A stretch of 38,639 nt of DNA from Bradyrhizobium altum (GTDB taxonomy: Bacteria > Pseudomonadota > Alphaproteobacteria > Rhizobiales > Xanthobacteraceae): NCBI RefSeq assembly GCF_020889705.1, contig NZ_JACMYP010000053.1:1-38639 (forward strand), written 5' to 3'. Under the pieces are notes generated by a model that was given only the letters and a program-made list of their open reading frames with translations, did not search any database and was not told the DNA's origin. Made by a program: the position numbers and the translations under genes. Positions within the stretch are counted from its first letter, which is position 1. Each line of letters begins with the position of its first letter. Shown one piece after another: positions 24,496 through 32,257 of this stretch.

Positions 24496-25716
24496 ATGAT
24501 TGCCGAGGAAAGCATGACCCAGCCGATCGCAACCTGCGGGGCTGAAACGATTGAAGCGGACGTTGCCATTGTTGGCGCCGGTTTGGCGGGCTCGCTCGCG
24601 CGGGCCGTCCTCACGCGTGCCGGGTATCGGGTCGTCCTGATCGACAAGCGTTCGATCCCGCCGGATGAATTCCGCGTCGAAAAGATCGCCGGACCGCAGA
24701 TCGATATCTTCCGCCGCATGGGCTTCATCGACGATGTCGAGGCCGTCGCCTCGTCCTATGACCGGGTGCTCAACATCAGGGACGGTAGACTGGTCGATAT
24801 CGGCGTCGGCCGGTCTTACGGGGTTTCCTATGCCAACCTCGTCGACATGGCCCGCGGCCTGACGCCTGATACATCCAGCTTCCTGCTCGACCAGGTGACC
24901 AATGTCAGCTGCAGCGAGGATTGTCAGCAACTGACGCTGGCCTCCGGAAAACGCATCGTCTCGCGCCTGGTCGTTCTGGCGACCGGCATGGCGGGCGCGC
25001 TTGGCTACAATCTCGGAATGCGCCGGCAGATGATCGCCGCGCGCCATTCGGTGACGTTCGGCTTCACGATCGCGCGGCCAGATAACGCGCCATTCGGCTT
25101 CGACGCGCTGACCTGCTACGGCAAGCAGGCGGCTGACGGCGTCGACTATCTCAGCCTGTTTCCGATGTCGGGCGGCATGCGCGCGAACCTGTTCATGTTC
25201 CGCGACCCGACCGATCCGATCATGCGCGAGCTGCGCCGCGACACCAGGCGGACGCTGCTCCGTCTGATGCCGGGACTGGAGCGCTACCTTGGCGATTTCC
25301 AGATCGTCGGCCAGGTGCACAACTGGGTCATGGACCTGTCGGTGACCGAGGGCCATCTGCAGCCGGGCGTCGTGCTGATCGGCGATGCCTACCAGACTAA
25401 CTGTCCTGCGGCCGGAACCGGCGTGAGCCGCCTGCTGGTGGATGTCGAGCGTCTTTGCACCGAATATGTGCCGCGCTGGCTCGAGACCGACGGCATGGGC
25501 ACGGAGAAGATCGCGGAGTTCTATTCCGATCGCGACAAGCTCGACGCCGACCGGCATTCGCTGCAACTGGCGCGCTTCCGCGAGGCTTTGACCGCCAACA
25601 CCGACGTACGCTGGACCATGCAGCGGAAGCTGCACTTCCTGCGCCGCACGATCACGCATCAGGTGGACCGGATTCATCCGGGATGGGTGATGCGCGTCCG
25701 CAGCGCGCTCCGTTAA
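24496..25716 (+). CDS. FAD-dependent monooxygenase/oxidoreductase in EPS locus
   Basis: A 406-residue flavoprotein of the UbiH/PHBH-like class A group. The FAD dinucleotide motif is V-A-I-V-G-A-G-L-A-G-S (about 23-33) ending in V-V-L-I-D-K, and the second FAD motif is G-D-A-Y-Q-T-N-C-P-A-A-G-T-G (about 296-309), equivalent to the G-D-A-A-H-x-x-x-P motif. Between them lies a substrate-binding domain with no features I can assign. A second ATG at 24514 has GAGGAAAG right before it and is a possible start. Flavin monooxygenases are not usual EPS biosynthetic enzymes, so this gene could make or modify a small molecule or lipid; its exact role is unknown. Confidence 0.83.
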   Translation: MIAEESMTQPIATCGAETIEADVAIVGAGLAGSLARAVLTRAGYRVVLIDKRSIPPDEFRVEKIAGPQIDIFRRMGFIDDVEAVASSYDRVLNIRDGRLVDIGVGRSYGVSYANLVDMARGLTPDTSSFLLDQVTNVSCSEDCQQLTLASGKRIVSRLVVLATGMAGALGYNLGMRRQMIAARHSVTFGFTIARPDNAPFGFDALTCYGKQAADGVDYLSLFPMSGGMRANLFMFRDPTDPIMRELRRDTRRTLLRLMPGLERYLGDFQIVGQVHNWVMDLSVTEGHLQPGVVLIGDAYQTNCPAAGTGVSRLLVDVERLCTEYVPRWLETDGMGTEKIAEFYSDRDKLDADRHSLQLARFREALTANTDVRWTMQRKLHFLRRTITHQVDRIHPGWVMRVRSALR

Positions 25717-25741
25717 AGGGGCGCGCGCTTCTCAAGCTGCT

Positions 25742-26872
25742 CTAGCGTGTACCGGTCGAAGTGCGGACCGGCCTGAGGTCGGTCACCCGCTTGGCGGCCT
25801 GCTTGATCCAGGGCGCTTGCTTCAGCGCAAACAGTGCAAGCGATCCGGCCGCGCTGCCGGCCTGCGTCACGCTCGACATCGGCGTGGGCTGGCCTCCGAA
25901 CTGCATCTTGTAGGGTTCGTCACCGATGGTGAAATCCAGCACCCGGTCTCCGCGCTCGATGCAGTCCTTGGCGACACTCTCGAACGTCAGCGCGCCGATC
26001 GACTGGCTCTTGTATCCCTCGATGTTGAAAGCCGTCATGACGACGAGCAGGCTGCCGCGGTGAGCGAGCCCAAGGGCGGTGGCGATGACCTCGCCATCCA
26101 TCTTCATGGCATAGAGCCGGGTAAAGGAGCCCATGCCGCGAAGCGCCACGCTCGAGTAGAAATCGAAATATTCCGGACGCTGCAGAAGGTCACCGTCGCC
26201 GTGTGCCTGGAAACGCGGGCCGCGAAACTTCCTCATCACGTCCATGGCTTCGCCGATGGAAGCGCTGTCGTTGCAGCATGCGAAGGTGAGCGTGCCCTTC
26301 TTGTGGATCTGGCGCCATTTCTTTGCCAGTTCCTTTTGATAGGATTTTCCCAGCGCGTTGAGCTCCCATTGCTCGAACGGCGCGGACAGGACCGTCGCAT
26401 AGGCATTGGTATCCATCAGGCTGCGGTGAGGCGCCCCGAGCAAATTCTCGATCGGCATCCTGGCATCGAGCAGCTTGGGAATGCGCAGTAGGTCGAATGG
26501 CCGGACCAGTTTGCGAAGCTGCTCGCAGGCCTGCCGGTCCTGCAGCATGTCGGCGAATGTCTTGGCGGCGCAGACCGGCGACAAATAGTCGGACACACGA
26601 AGGTCCGCGAATTCGATCGTGCGCATCGGGCCTCGCCGCACGCGGAGCAGCGGCAGCACGGCCGCAAGCGCGCCGTTCGCGCGATGACGGACGACGACGA
26701 CCAGCGGCTTCGCTGCCGCGGCGGGAGCGAGCTTGCGATAGAGGCTGTCGAGCCACAGCGGATGCTGGAAGGCGGTCGCGTCCGAGCCTTCGAACAATGT
26801 CGCGTATTCTTCAGACAGGAAGTCGAATGCGTCGTCGATGCAAACATCGAACGCGTCATCATTCTTATTCAT
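25742..26872 (-). CDS. BcsL/CelD-type GNAT acyltransferase
   Basis: A 376-residue protein of the GNAT-fold group found in polysaccharide clusters (CelD/BcsL, FemAB-like). Two GNAT-like halves: residues 1-150 with H-P-L-W-L-D-S-L-Y and F-A-D-L-R-V-S-D-Y-L-S-P, and about 190-340 with K-K-W-R-Q-I-H-K-K-G, the F-x-x-Y-x-x-V-A stretch, and the C-terminal D-F-T-I-G-D-E-P-Y-K-M-Q-F, the most typical motif. The likely job is O- or N-acylation of the exopolysaccharide. The ATG at 26872 starts on the polar N-terminus before this domain, but no good Shine-Dalgarno is in front of it, so the start is less certain. It is divergent from the WecG-type gene. Confidence 0.82.
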   Translation of the reverse strand: MNKNDDAFDVCIDDAFDFLSEEYATLFEGSDATAFQHPLWLDSLYRKLAPAAAAKPLVVVVRHRANGALAAVLPLLRVRRGPMRTIEFADLRVSDYLSPVCAAKTFADMLQDRQACEQLRKLVRPFDLLRIPKLLDARMPIENLLGAPHRSLMDTNAYATVLSAPFEQWELNALGKSYQKELAKKWRQIHKKGTLTFACCNDSASIGEAMDVMRKFRGPRFQAHGDGDLLQRPEYFDFYSSVALRGMGSFTRLYAMKMDGEVIATALGLAHRGSLLVVMTAFNIEGYKSQSIGALTFESVAKDCIERGDRVLDFTIGDEPYKMQFGGQPTPMSSVTQAGSAAGSLALFALKQAPWIKQAAKRVTDLRPVRTSTGTR

Positions 26873-27181
26873 GTGAAACCAAACAAACGGGTTTTCAAAG
26901 CGCCGGTCGAGCCGCCGTGATCTCCTTATAGCAAAGGCTGATGATCTCGGGCACCGGGAGATTACGATTTGTATTAATGTAGTCCCTCGACCTTTGCGCA
27001 GTGTTGCCACTCAAACGTCGCCGGCCTGGCCGAATCCTGTGTGATGCTGTCGCTCCGCCCAGCGCCGGCATCGTTAACACTCCCTTGCGGTCCGTCTCAC
27101 GTCACGCTGCCGCGTGATATCGCATCCGTCTGGACCGGATATTGCAGTCAGGTGCACGTAAGCACTGGAGCCCCTGCTGAA
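26873..27181. other. Divergent intergenic region with TCGTTAAC site
   Basis: A 309-nt spacer with no gene. TCGTTAAC occurs at 27071-27078 and ATTGCAGT at 27141-27148; the latter ends 34 nt before the WecG-type ATG, the same distance as in the 24011-24495 spacer. An AT-rich stretch around 26960-26985 (TTGTATTAATGTAG) may hold promoters. No hairpin with a T-run is seen. Confidence 0.4.
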
Positions 27182-28180
27182 ATGTTGACCAACAGCCAAA
27201 AAGCCCGCGTTTCCGACGCAATCTCGCCCCTGCAGGCCGATCGCGAGCGGCCGCGGCGTCTCGATTCGGATATGGCTGCTTCAGCTGTCCGGATTTGCAA
27301 CACTTCGAGCGCCGGGCAGCTGGCTTCCTTCGCGGATGGGCCAGCCGAATCAACGATGCCGAATGGCATGCTGGAGCGCCGCACCAATCCTGTCGGCAGG
27401 GCTGCGACCGCCAGCGTTGCCCGGGCGACGATCGGCGGGCTGCGGCTCGCCGTGCTCGATCGCGAGCAGACCGCGGACTTCATGGTCGAGGCGGTGTATC
27501 CGAACCGGCGTATCGATCGGCCGCTGTATCTGACATCAGCCAATGGCGAGGTGCTGTCGCGCTGCTCCACCGAGCCGATGACCGACCGGCTGTTCCGTGC
27601 CGCCGACCTGATCAATGCCGACGGGCAGCCGCTGGTCATGGTGTCGAAGCTCCGTTCGCCGAACCCGCTTCCCGAGCGCGTTGCGACCACGGATTTGTTC
27701 CACGACGTTGCGCGCAAGGCGGAAGAGTTCGGGCTGACCTTCTACCTGTTCGGTGCGAACGAGGCCGAAAACAAGGCGGCAATCGCCAATGTCCGCCGGG
27801 CCTATCCGGCTCTCAAGATCGTGGGCCATTCGCATGGCTATCTGCGCGGTGGCGCGCTTCGGGCCAAGGTGCATGAGATCAACGCTCTGGCGCCGGACTT
27901 TCTCTGGGTCGCGCTTGGCGTGCCCTACGAGCAGGCATTCGTCGACGAATTCATGTCGCGGCTTGGTAATGTCGGCGTCATCAAGACGTCGGGCGGATTG
28001 TTCAACTTCCTGTCCGGATCGCGGCCGCGCGCGCCGAGATGGATGCAGATCGTCGGGCTCGAATGGGCCTGGCGTCTTTGGCTCGAGCCGCGCCGGCTGT
28101 TCTGGCGCTATCTGACGACCAATCCGCACGCTCTCTATCTGCTATTCAACCGGACCCGGTCCTCGGCGACCAAGGACTGA
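27182..28180 (+). CDS. WecG/TagA/CpsF family glycosyltransferase (GT26)
   Basis: A 332-residue protein whose C-terminal 240 residues are a WecG/TagA/CpsF (GT26) domain. It shows T-S-A-N-G-E-V-L, A-D-L-I-N-A-D-G-Q-P-L-V (the conserved D-G region), F-Y-L-F-G-A-N, and F-L-W-V-A-L-G-V-P-Y-E-Q, then G-G-L-F-N-F-L-S-G near the end. Members include GumM-like glucosyltransferases and ManNAc transferases. The first 80 residues are low in hydrophobicity and look disordered. The ATG at 27182 has GGAG 11 nt upstream; a longer frame exists but begins in the regulatory spacer. It heads a three-gene unit with the ligase (72 nt later) and the glycanase. Confidence 0.88.
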   Translation: MLTNSQKARVSDAISPLQADRERPRRLDSDMAASAVRICNTSSAGQLASFADGPAESTMPNGMLERRTNPVGRAATASVARATIGGLRLAVLDREQTADFMVEAVYPNRRIDRPLYLTSANGEVLSRCSTEPMTDRLFRAADLINADGQPLVMVSKLRSPNPLPERVATTDLFHDVARKAEEFGLTFYLFGANEAENKAAIANVRRAYPALKIVGHSHGYLRGGALRAKVHEINALAPDFLWVALGVPYEQAFVDEFMSRLGNVGVIKTSGGLFNFLSGSRPRAPRWMQIVGLEWAWRLWLEPRRLFWRYLTTNPHALYLLFNRTRSSATKD

Positions 28181-28252
28181 GTCCGTACCCAGTGCAATGT
28201 GCCGCTCCGATCCACCGGAGCGGCGAGCTCATCAATGAGCGGAGTACAACCG

Positions 28253-29542
28253 ATGGACGGTCGAGCAGTCGATGGCTCGGTCTGGCAGGCGCCGGGCGTT
28301 GATGCTGAAAATTTCGCGCGAACCGTCGTCAACTGGTCGATCACCGTCAACGTGATCATGTCGATGGGGACGTTCCACCCCGCACTGCTTCCGACCGAGG
28401 TAACGCTGGTTCAGCAGGCCGTCGCCCTGCTGATGTGGGGCGTGCTGATCTATGCGAGCCTGTTCATCCGTCCCTGCCTGCGGTTGGCGTTCAATCTCGA
28501 TACGCTTGTGATCGTCGCATTCTATGCGTTCGCCACGATTTCGGTGTTCTGGACTAATTTGGACGCGGCGGCGCTGATGAAGGCCGTGGCGCTCGCGATC
28601 ACGACGCTGGGCGCGTTCTGCATGGTCAGCCGCGTCGACATCGACGACATCGTGAAGGCGACCACCCGCGGCCTCTTCGTGCTGATCGCGGGCTCGGCGT
28701 TTTGTGCGGTCGTACTCCCGGACATCGGCGTGGACCAGACCTGGATGCACAATGGGCAATGGCAGGGCGTCTTCGAGTCGAAGCAAACCCTGGGCTTCGC
28801 CGGCGCCTATCTCATGTTCTTTGCCTGTTATCGAAAGATAACCGGACAGGGATGGCTGCCGTTCCTCGTGACGTTCGCACTGGCCTCGACCTGCGTCGTC
28901 TTTTCGGAGTCGCGCGGCGCCGGCGCCTTGTCGCTGGTCGCCTGTGCGCTGTTGCTGACCTCCTTGTGGTCGGTCAGCTGCATGCGGGTCTACGCGGTGC
29001 TGCCATGTGCCATGTGCGTCGCGGCCGCGTTGCTGATGTTGTACTTCTACACGACCGGGTACGACTCGATCCACGTGTTCGATACGACGATCAATTTTAC
29101 CGAAAGAACCTTCATCTGGCATTACGCCATCAGCCATTTCGATGATGCGCCGCTGTTCGGATTTGGCATCAACGGGTTCTGGACCAGACCGGACATCTAC
29201 GACTATTTCAACCAGAACCACGGCTGGGTGCTCGACAATTACCACAACGGCTACATCGCCATTCTCGTCGAGACCGGATTCCTGGGCTATTTGCTGTTCA
29301 TGGCGAGCGTCTTTCTGTTTTCCTACAAGATGCTCTGTTTGATCGCGGAGCTGGCGATCGACCGTCTGCATTGTGCGCTGATCGTCGGGTTCGTCTTCCT
29401 CAACTGCCAGACCAACTTTACCGAAACGGTCTTCCTGCGTTCGACGATGTTCACCTCGGTGCTGTTGATCGCCTTTTTCCTCGCCGCTTGCCGCTCGTTG
29501 CCGTCGCAGCGCCTGCGGCTGCGCGAACTGGAGCCGTCATGA
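28253..29542 (+). CDS. O-antigen ligase/polymerase family (Wzy/WaaL-like)
   Basis: A 429-residue protein with about 10-12 membrane segments and a long periplasmic loop that carries H-N-G-Y-I-A-I-L-V-E-T-G-F-L-G near the C-terminal part, the signature of O-antigen ligase family (Wzy_C, PF04932). The loop W-T-R-P-D-I-Y-D-Y-F-N-Q-N-H-G-W is polar and aromatic. In a locus with a flippase and co-polymerase it is most likely the Wzy-type polymerase of the polysaccharide. The ATG at 28253 is chosen because GGAG stands 8 nt before it; another ATG at 28235 is possible. The 3' end overlaps the glycanase start by an ATGA. Confidence 0.87.
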   Translation: MDGRAVDGSVWQAPGVDAENFARTVVNWSITVNVIMSMGTFHPALLPTEVTLVQQAVALLMWGVLIYASLFIRPCLRLAFNLDTLVIVAFYAFATISVFWTNLDAAALMKAVALAITTLGAFCMVSRVDIDDIVKATTRGLFVLIAGSAFCAVVLPDIGVDQTWMHNGQWQGVFESKQTLGFAGAYLMFFACYRKITGQGWLPFLVTFALASTCVVFSESRGAGALSLVACALLLTSLWSVSCMRVYAVLPCAMCVAAALLMLYFYTTGYDSIHVFDTTINFTERTFIWHYAISHFDDAPLFGFGINGFWTRPDIYDYFNQNHGWVLDNYHNGYIAILVETGFLGYLLFMASVFLFSYKMLCLIAELAIDRLHCALIVGFVFLNCQTNFTETVFLRSTMFTSVLLIAFFLAACRSLPSQRLRLRELEPS

Positions 29543-30563
29543 CCGCGTTTCGATTTGTTCCGCAAAGAGCCTTAAGCGCGCTGCTGGCGGCGGCGCTTTC
29601 TGCCGTGCTGATCTCGCCCGCGCGTGCGGCCGGGCAGGGGGCGTCACCGGACGTCGCGGCGTTGGGGCGCGGCATCAATATTCTTGGCTATGACGGCATC
29701 TGGGAAGGTTACCCGAACGCACCCTTTCGCCTGGAAAACCTCACCGCCATTCGCAAGGCGGGCTTTTCACACGTCCGGATCAACTTCTTCGGCTTCAAGT
29801 ACATGGATTCCGGCAACATCCTGGACGAAGCCGTCCTGCGGCGCCTCGATGCCGTGATCGAGCAGGTGCTGGCGAGCAAGCTGATCCCGATCCTCGATGA
29901 GCACGATACCGATCTCTGCCAACGCGACGTGCCGGAATGCACGGCGAAGCTCAAGGCGTTCTGGCGCCAGATCGCGTCGCGCTACGCGGGCAAATACCCC
30001 GCGCTGGTGTTCGAGATCCTGAACGAGCCCGGCGGGAATATGACGTCGGCCGAGTGGAACGCGCTGCTCGGCGAATGCCTGGCCATCGTCAGGGGCACCA
30101 ATCCGAAGCGCAATGTCGTCGCCGCCGTCCTGAACACCGAGGAGCTGCCGGTCGAGCAGCTGACGCTGCCGGCCGGCGACGGGAACCTGATCGTCACGTT
30201 CCACTATTACCTGCCGCTGCAATTCACCCATCAAGCGCGCCGTGGTCGGCGACTTTCTCGAAGATCGGCCCGTTGAGTTGGGGCTCCGCGGAGGACGAAG
30301 CCAAGGCCGCCGCCGATTTCGACAAGGTCAGGTCCTGGTCGGAGAAGGAGCAGCGCCCGATCTATCTCGGCGAGTTCGGCGTCTACGAGCGCGCGCCGGC
30401 GGAGAGCCGGGTGAAGTACCTGTCGTTCGTGGCGAGGCGCGCTGAAAGCTTCGGCTGGGCGTGGGCCTATTGGCAATTCGATCACGATTTCGCGGCATTC
30501 GACGGCGCCCGGCAACGCTGGAACAGGGACATCCTCCGCGCGATCATTCCTCCGGCTCGATGA
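29539..30563 (+). pseudogene. GH5-type endoglycanase split by a single-base frameshift
   Basis: The first frame (29539-30276) encodes a signal peptide (A-L-S-A-V-L-I-S-P-A-R-A) and the first two thirds of a GH5 (cellulase-like) domain with E-I-L-N-E163-P, the acid/base glutamate. It then leaves frame at about 30234-30236. From there the +1 frame encodes the rest, with the nucleophile in Y-L-G-E279-F-G and W-A-Y-W-Q-F, to the stop at 30561-30563. Adding one G (tcaagcg to tcaaggcg) restores a single 341-residue enzyme. As read, the truncated product lacks the nucleophile and should be inactive. GH5 enzymes in EPS loci usually trim or release the polymer. Confidence 0.85.
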
Positions 30564-30681
30564 ACCCATGCGGCCCTTGCGCGGCCTCTGATTCAGGATC
30601 GCGCGGAACGCCATGCCTTGCCTTGCATGGCCTGAGGAATAATACTCGCTCCGGACAGCCAGACCTAGGGAATCGAGAGCG

Positions 30682-31971
30682 TTGCCGGACATTGCGAGCA
30701 GGGAACAGTTCGATGTCAAGCGCGCAGCCTTTGCCGCGACCATCGGCAACATGCTGGAGTTCTACGACTTCATCACCTACAGCTTCTTTGCGACCGAGAT
30801 CGGCCGCACCTTCTTCCCGGCGCATAGCGAATACGGCAGCCTCATGCTGTCGCTTGCGACCTTCGGCGCCGGTTTCCTGACGCGGCCAATCGGCGGCATC
30901 GTGCTCGGCATCTTCTCCGACCGGGTCGGCCGGCGGCCGGCGATGCTGCTGAGCTTTGCGCTGATGGGTGGCGCGATCCTGACCATCGCGTTGACGCCGT
31001 CCTATGCCGCGATCGGCGTCGTGGCGCCGATCATCGTGATCCTGGCGCGGATGGTGCAAGGGTTCGCGCTCGGCGGCGAGGTCGGACCGACCACGGCCTA
31101 TCTCATCGAGATCGCGGCACCCAGGAATCGCGGCCTGGTGGTGGCCTGGCAACCCGCCAGCCAGGAGATCGCGGCGACCGTCGGCGCCCTGGTCGGCGTC
31201 ATCCTGAGCAGCACGATGGCGCCCGACATGCTGCAGGCTTACGGATGGCGGGTCGCATTTCTGCTCGGGGCCGTCTGCCTGCCGTTCGGCATCTGGATGC
31301 GCCGGACGCTGCCGGAAACGGTGCCTCACGGCGACCGCGCCGTGGCGGGCGTCGAGCGCGCGAACCATGTCACGCTGGCGCGCCGGCACAGTCGTGTGAT
31401 CCTGCTGGCCGTGATGATCCTGGCCAGCGGCACGATCTCGACCTACGTGACGCAATACATGACGACCTACGCCAAGAACACGCTGCATGTGTCGCCGTCG
31501 CTGGCGTTCACCGTATCGCTGGTGAGCAACGGACTTCAGATCATCGGCGCGGTGCTGGGCGGCTGGCTTGCCGACCGGCTCGGACGCAAGCCGATCATGA
31601 TCTGGCCGCAGCTGGTCGTGCTGGTGCTGACCTATCCGGCCTTCCTGTGGATCGTCCGGGACCCCGGCGCGTGGTCGCTGCTATTCGGTTTCGGCATCCT
31701 GTCATTCATCGGATCGCTGCCGTTCACGGCATTCTATGCGGCCTTCACCGAAGCGCTGCCGCAGAATATTCGCGGCGGCGTGTTCGCCACGATCTACGCG
31801 GTCGCGATCGCGACCTTCGGCGGCACTGCGCAACTCGTGGTCACATGGCTGCTTCATGTGACGGGAGATCCGCTGGCGCCGTCCTGGTATCTGCTGCTCG
31901 CGGCAGCGGTCGGCATCGTGGCCATGAGCCTGATGCCCGAGACCGCCCCGGTGAAGGTCGGCGAGAAGTAA
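30682..31971 (+). CDS. MFS transporter, metabolite:H+ symporter (MHS) type
   Basis: A 429-residue, 12-helix major facilitator. The N-terminus (G-N-M-L-E-F-Y-D-F) and G-I-F-S-D-R-V-G-R-R-P-A after helix 2 are typical of the MHS family of sugar, dicarboxylate and aromatic-acid symporters; R-M-V-Q-G-F-A-L-G-G-E in helix 4 is also present, and the second half has the matching D-R-L-G-R-K-P. Likely an uptake system for an organic acid; substrate not determined. The start is TTG at 30682, with GAGAG 3 nt before it; no ATG is in front of the first helix. The spacer behind the EPS genes has a hairpin GCCATGC-N8-GCATGGC (30610-30631). It converges with the 63-residue gene, 9 nt apart. Confidence 0.87.
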   Translation: MPDIASREQFDVKRAAFAATIGNMLEFYDFITYSFFATEIGRTFFPAHSEYGSLMLSLATFGAGFLTRPIGGIVLGIFSDRVGRRPAMLLSFALMGGAILTIALTPSYAAIGVVAPIIVILARMVQGFALGGEVGPTTAYLIEIAAPRNRGLVVAWQPASQEIAATVGALVGVILSSTMAPDMLQAYGWRVAFLLGAVCLPFGIWMRRTLPETVPHGDRAVAGVERANHVTLARRHSRVILLAVMILASGTISTYVTQYMTTYAKNTLHVSPSLAFTVSLVSNGLQIIGAVLGGWLADRLGRKPIMIWPQLVVLVLTYPAFLWIVRDPGAWSLLFGFGILSFIGSLPFTAFYAAFTEALPQNIRGGVFATIYAVAIATFGGTAQLVVTWLLHVTGDPLAPSWYLLLAAAVGIVAMSLMPETAPVKVGEK

Positions 31972-31980
31972 CCGCTGAGC

Positions 31981-32172
31981 TCAATCCATGTCGCGAAAGG
32001 CGTGGCCGTTGGCCTCGATCGCCTTCACGAGCTGCGGCGGCAGATTGGCCTGCGCCGAGGTGCCGTCGAACACCCAGTCCTTGGCATCCGCCAGATCGGG
32101 GAGACCCGCACCTTTGCGGACATAAAGGCCGACCGACGCCTTCTTCGGGTTGATGTAGAGATCGTAGTCCAT
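31981..32172 (-). CDS. Small 63-residue protein of the encapsulin operon, unknown function
   Basis: A 63-residue, soluble, acidic-tailed protein (ends H-A-F-R-D-M-D) that I do not recognise. It begins M-D-Y-D-L-Y-I-N-P-K-K-A and has G-L-Y-V-R-K-G-A-G-L-P-D-L and W-V-F-D-G-T near the middle. The start is well supported: GAGGAGG (32185-32179) ends 6 nt before the ATG. It has no signal, helix of membrane type or encapsulin-targeting sequence. It follows the encapsulin gene by 85 nt on the same strand, with two hairpins in the gap, so it is probably the last gene of the DyP-encapsulin operon. A role in cargo loading or shell function is possible but unproven. Confidence 0.7.
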   Translation of the reverse strand: MDYDLYINPKKASVGLYVRKGAGLPDLADAKDWVFDGTSAQANLPPQLVKAIEANGHAFRDMD

Positions 32173-32186
32173 TGCGCGCCTCCTCT

Positions 32187-32234
32187 CCGTTGAAGTTCAA
32201 CGGAAGCTCCGGCGCAGATTGGCCGGAGGCTTCC
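32187..32234 (-). other. Two hairpins between encapsulin and small gene
   Basis: Read on the minus strand, GGAAGC-(C)-TCCGGC pairs with GCCGGAGCTTCC across an 8-nt loop (32234-32202), then CCGTTGAACTTCAACGG (32203-32187) is a full palindrome. No T-run follows. They could protect the upstream encapsulin mRNA 3' end or reduce read-through, giving shell protein in excess over the small protein. Confidence 0.5.
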
Positions 32235-32257
32235 TGGAAGAGTCAACGCCGGCTGGT

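Noticed and set aside
30225..30245. Programmed frameshift in the GH5 gene
   Set aside because: No slippery run at caagcgcgcc; a one-base deletion is simpler.
31981..32172. The 63-residue protein as an encapsulin cargo
   Set aside because: It lacks the G-S-L-K type targeting motif at either end, so ordinary tag-based packaging is not supported.
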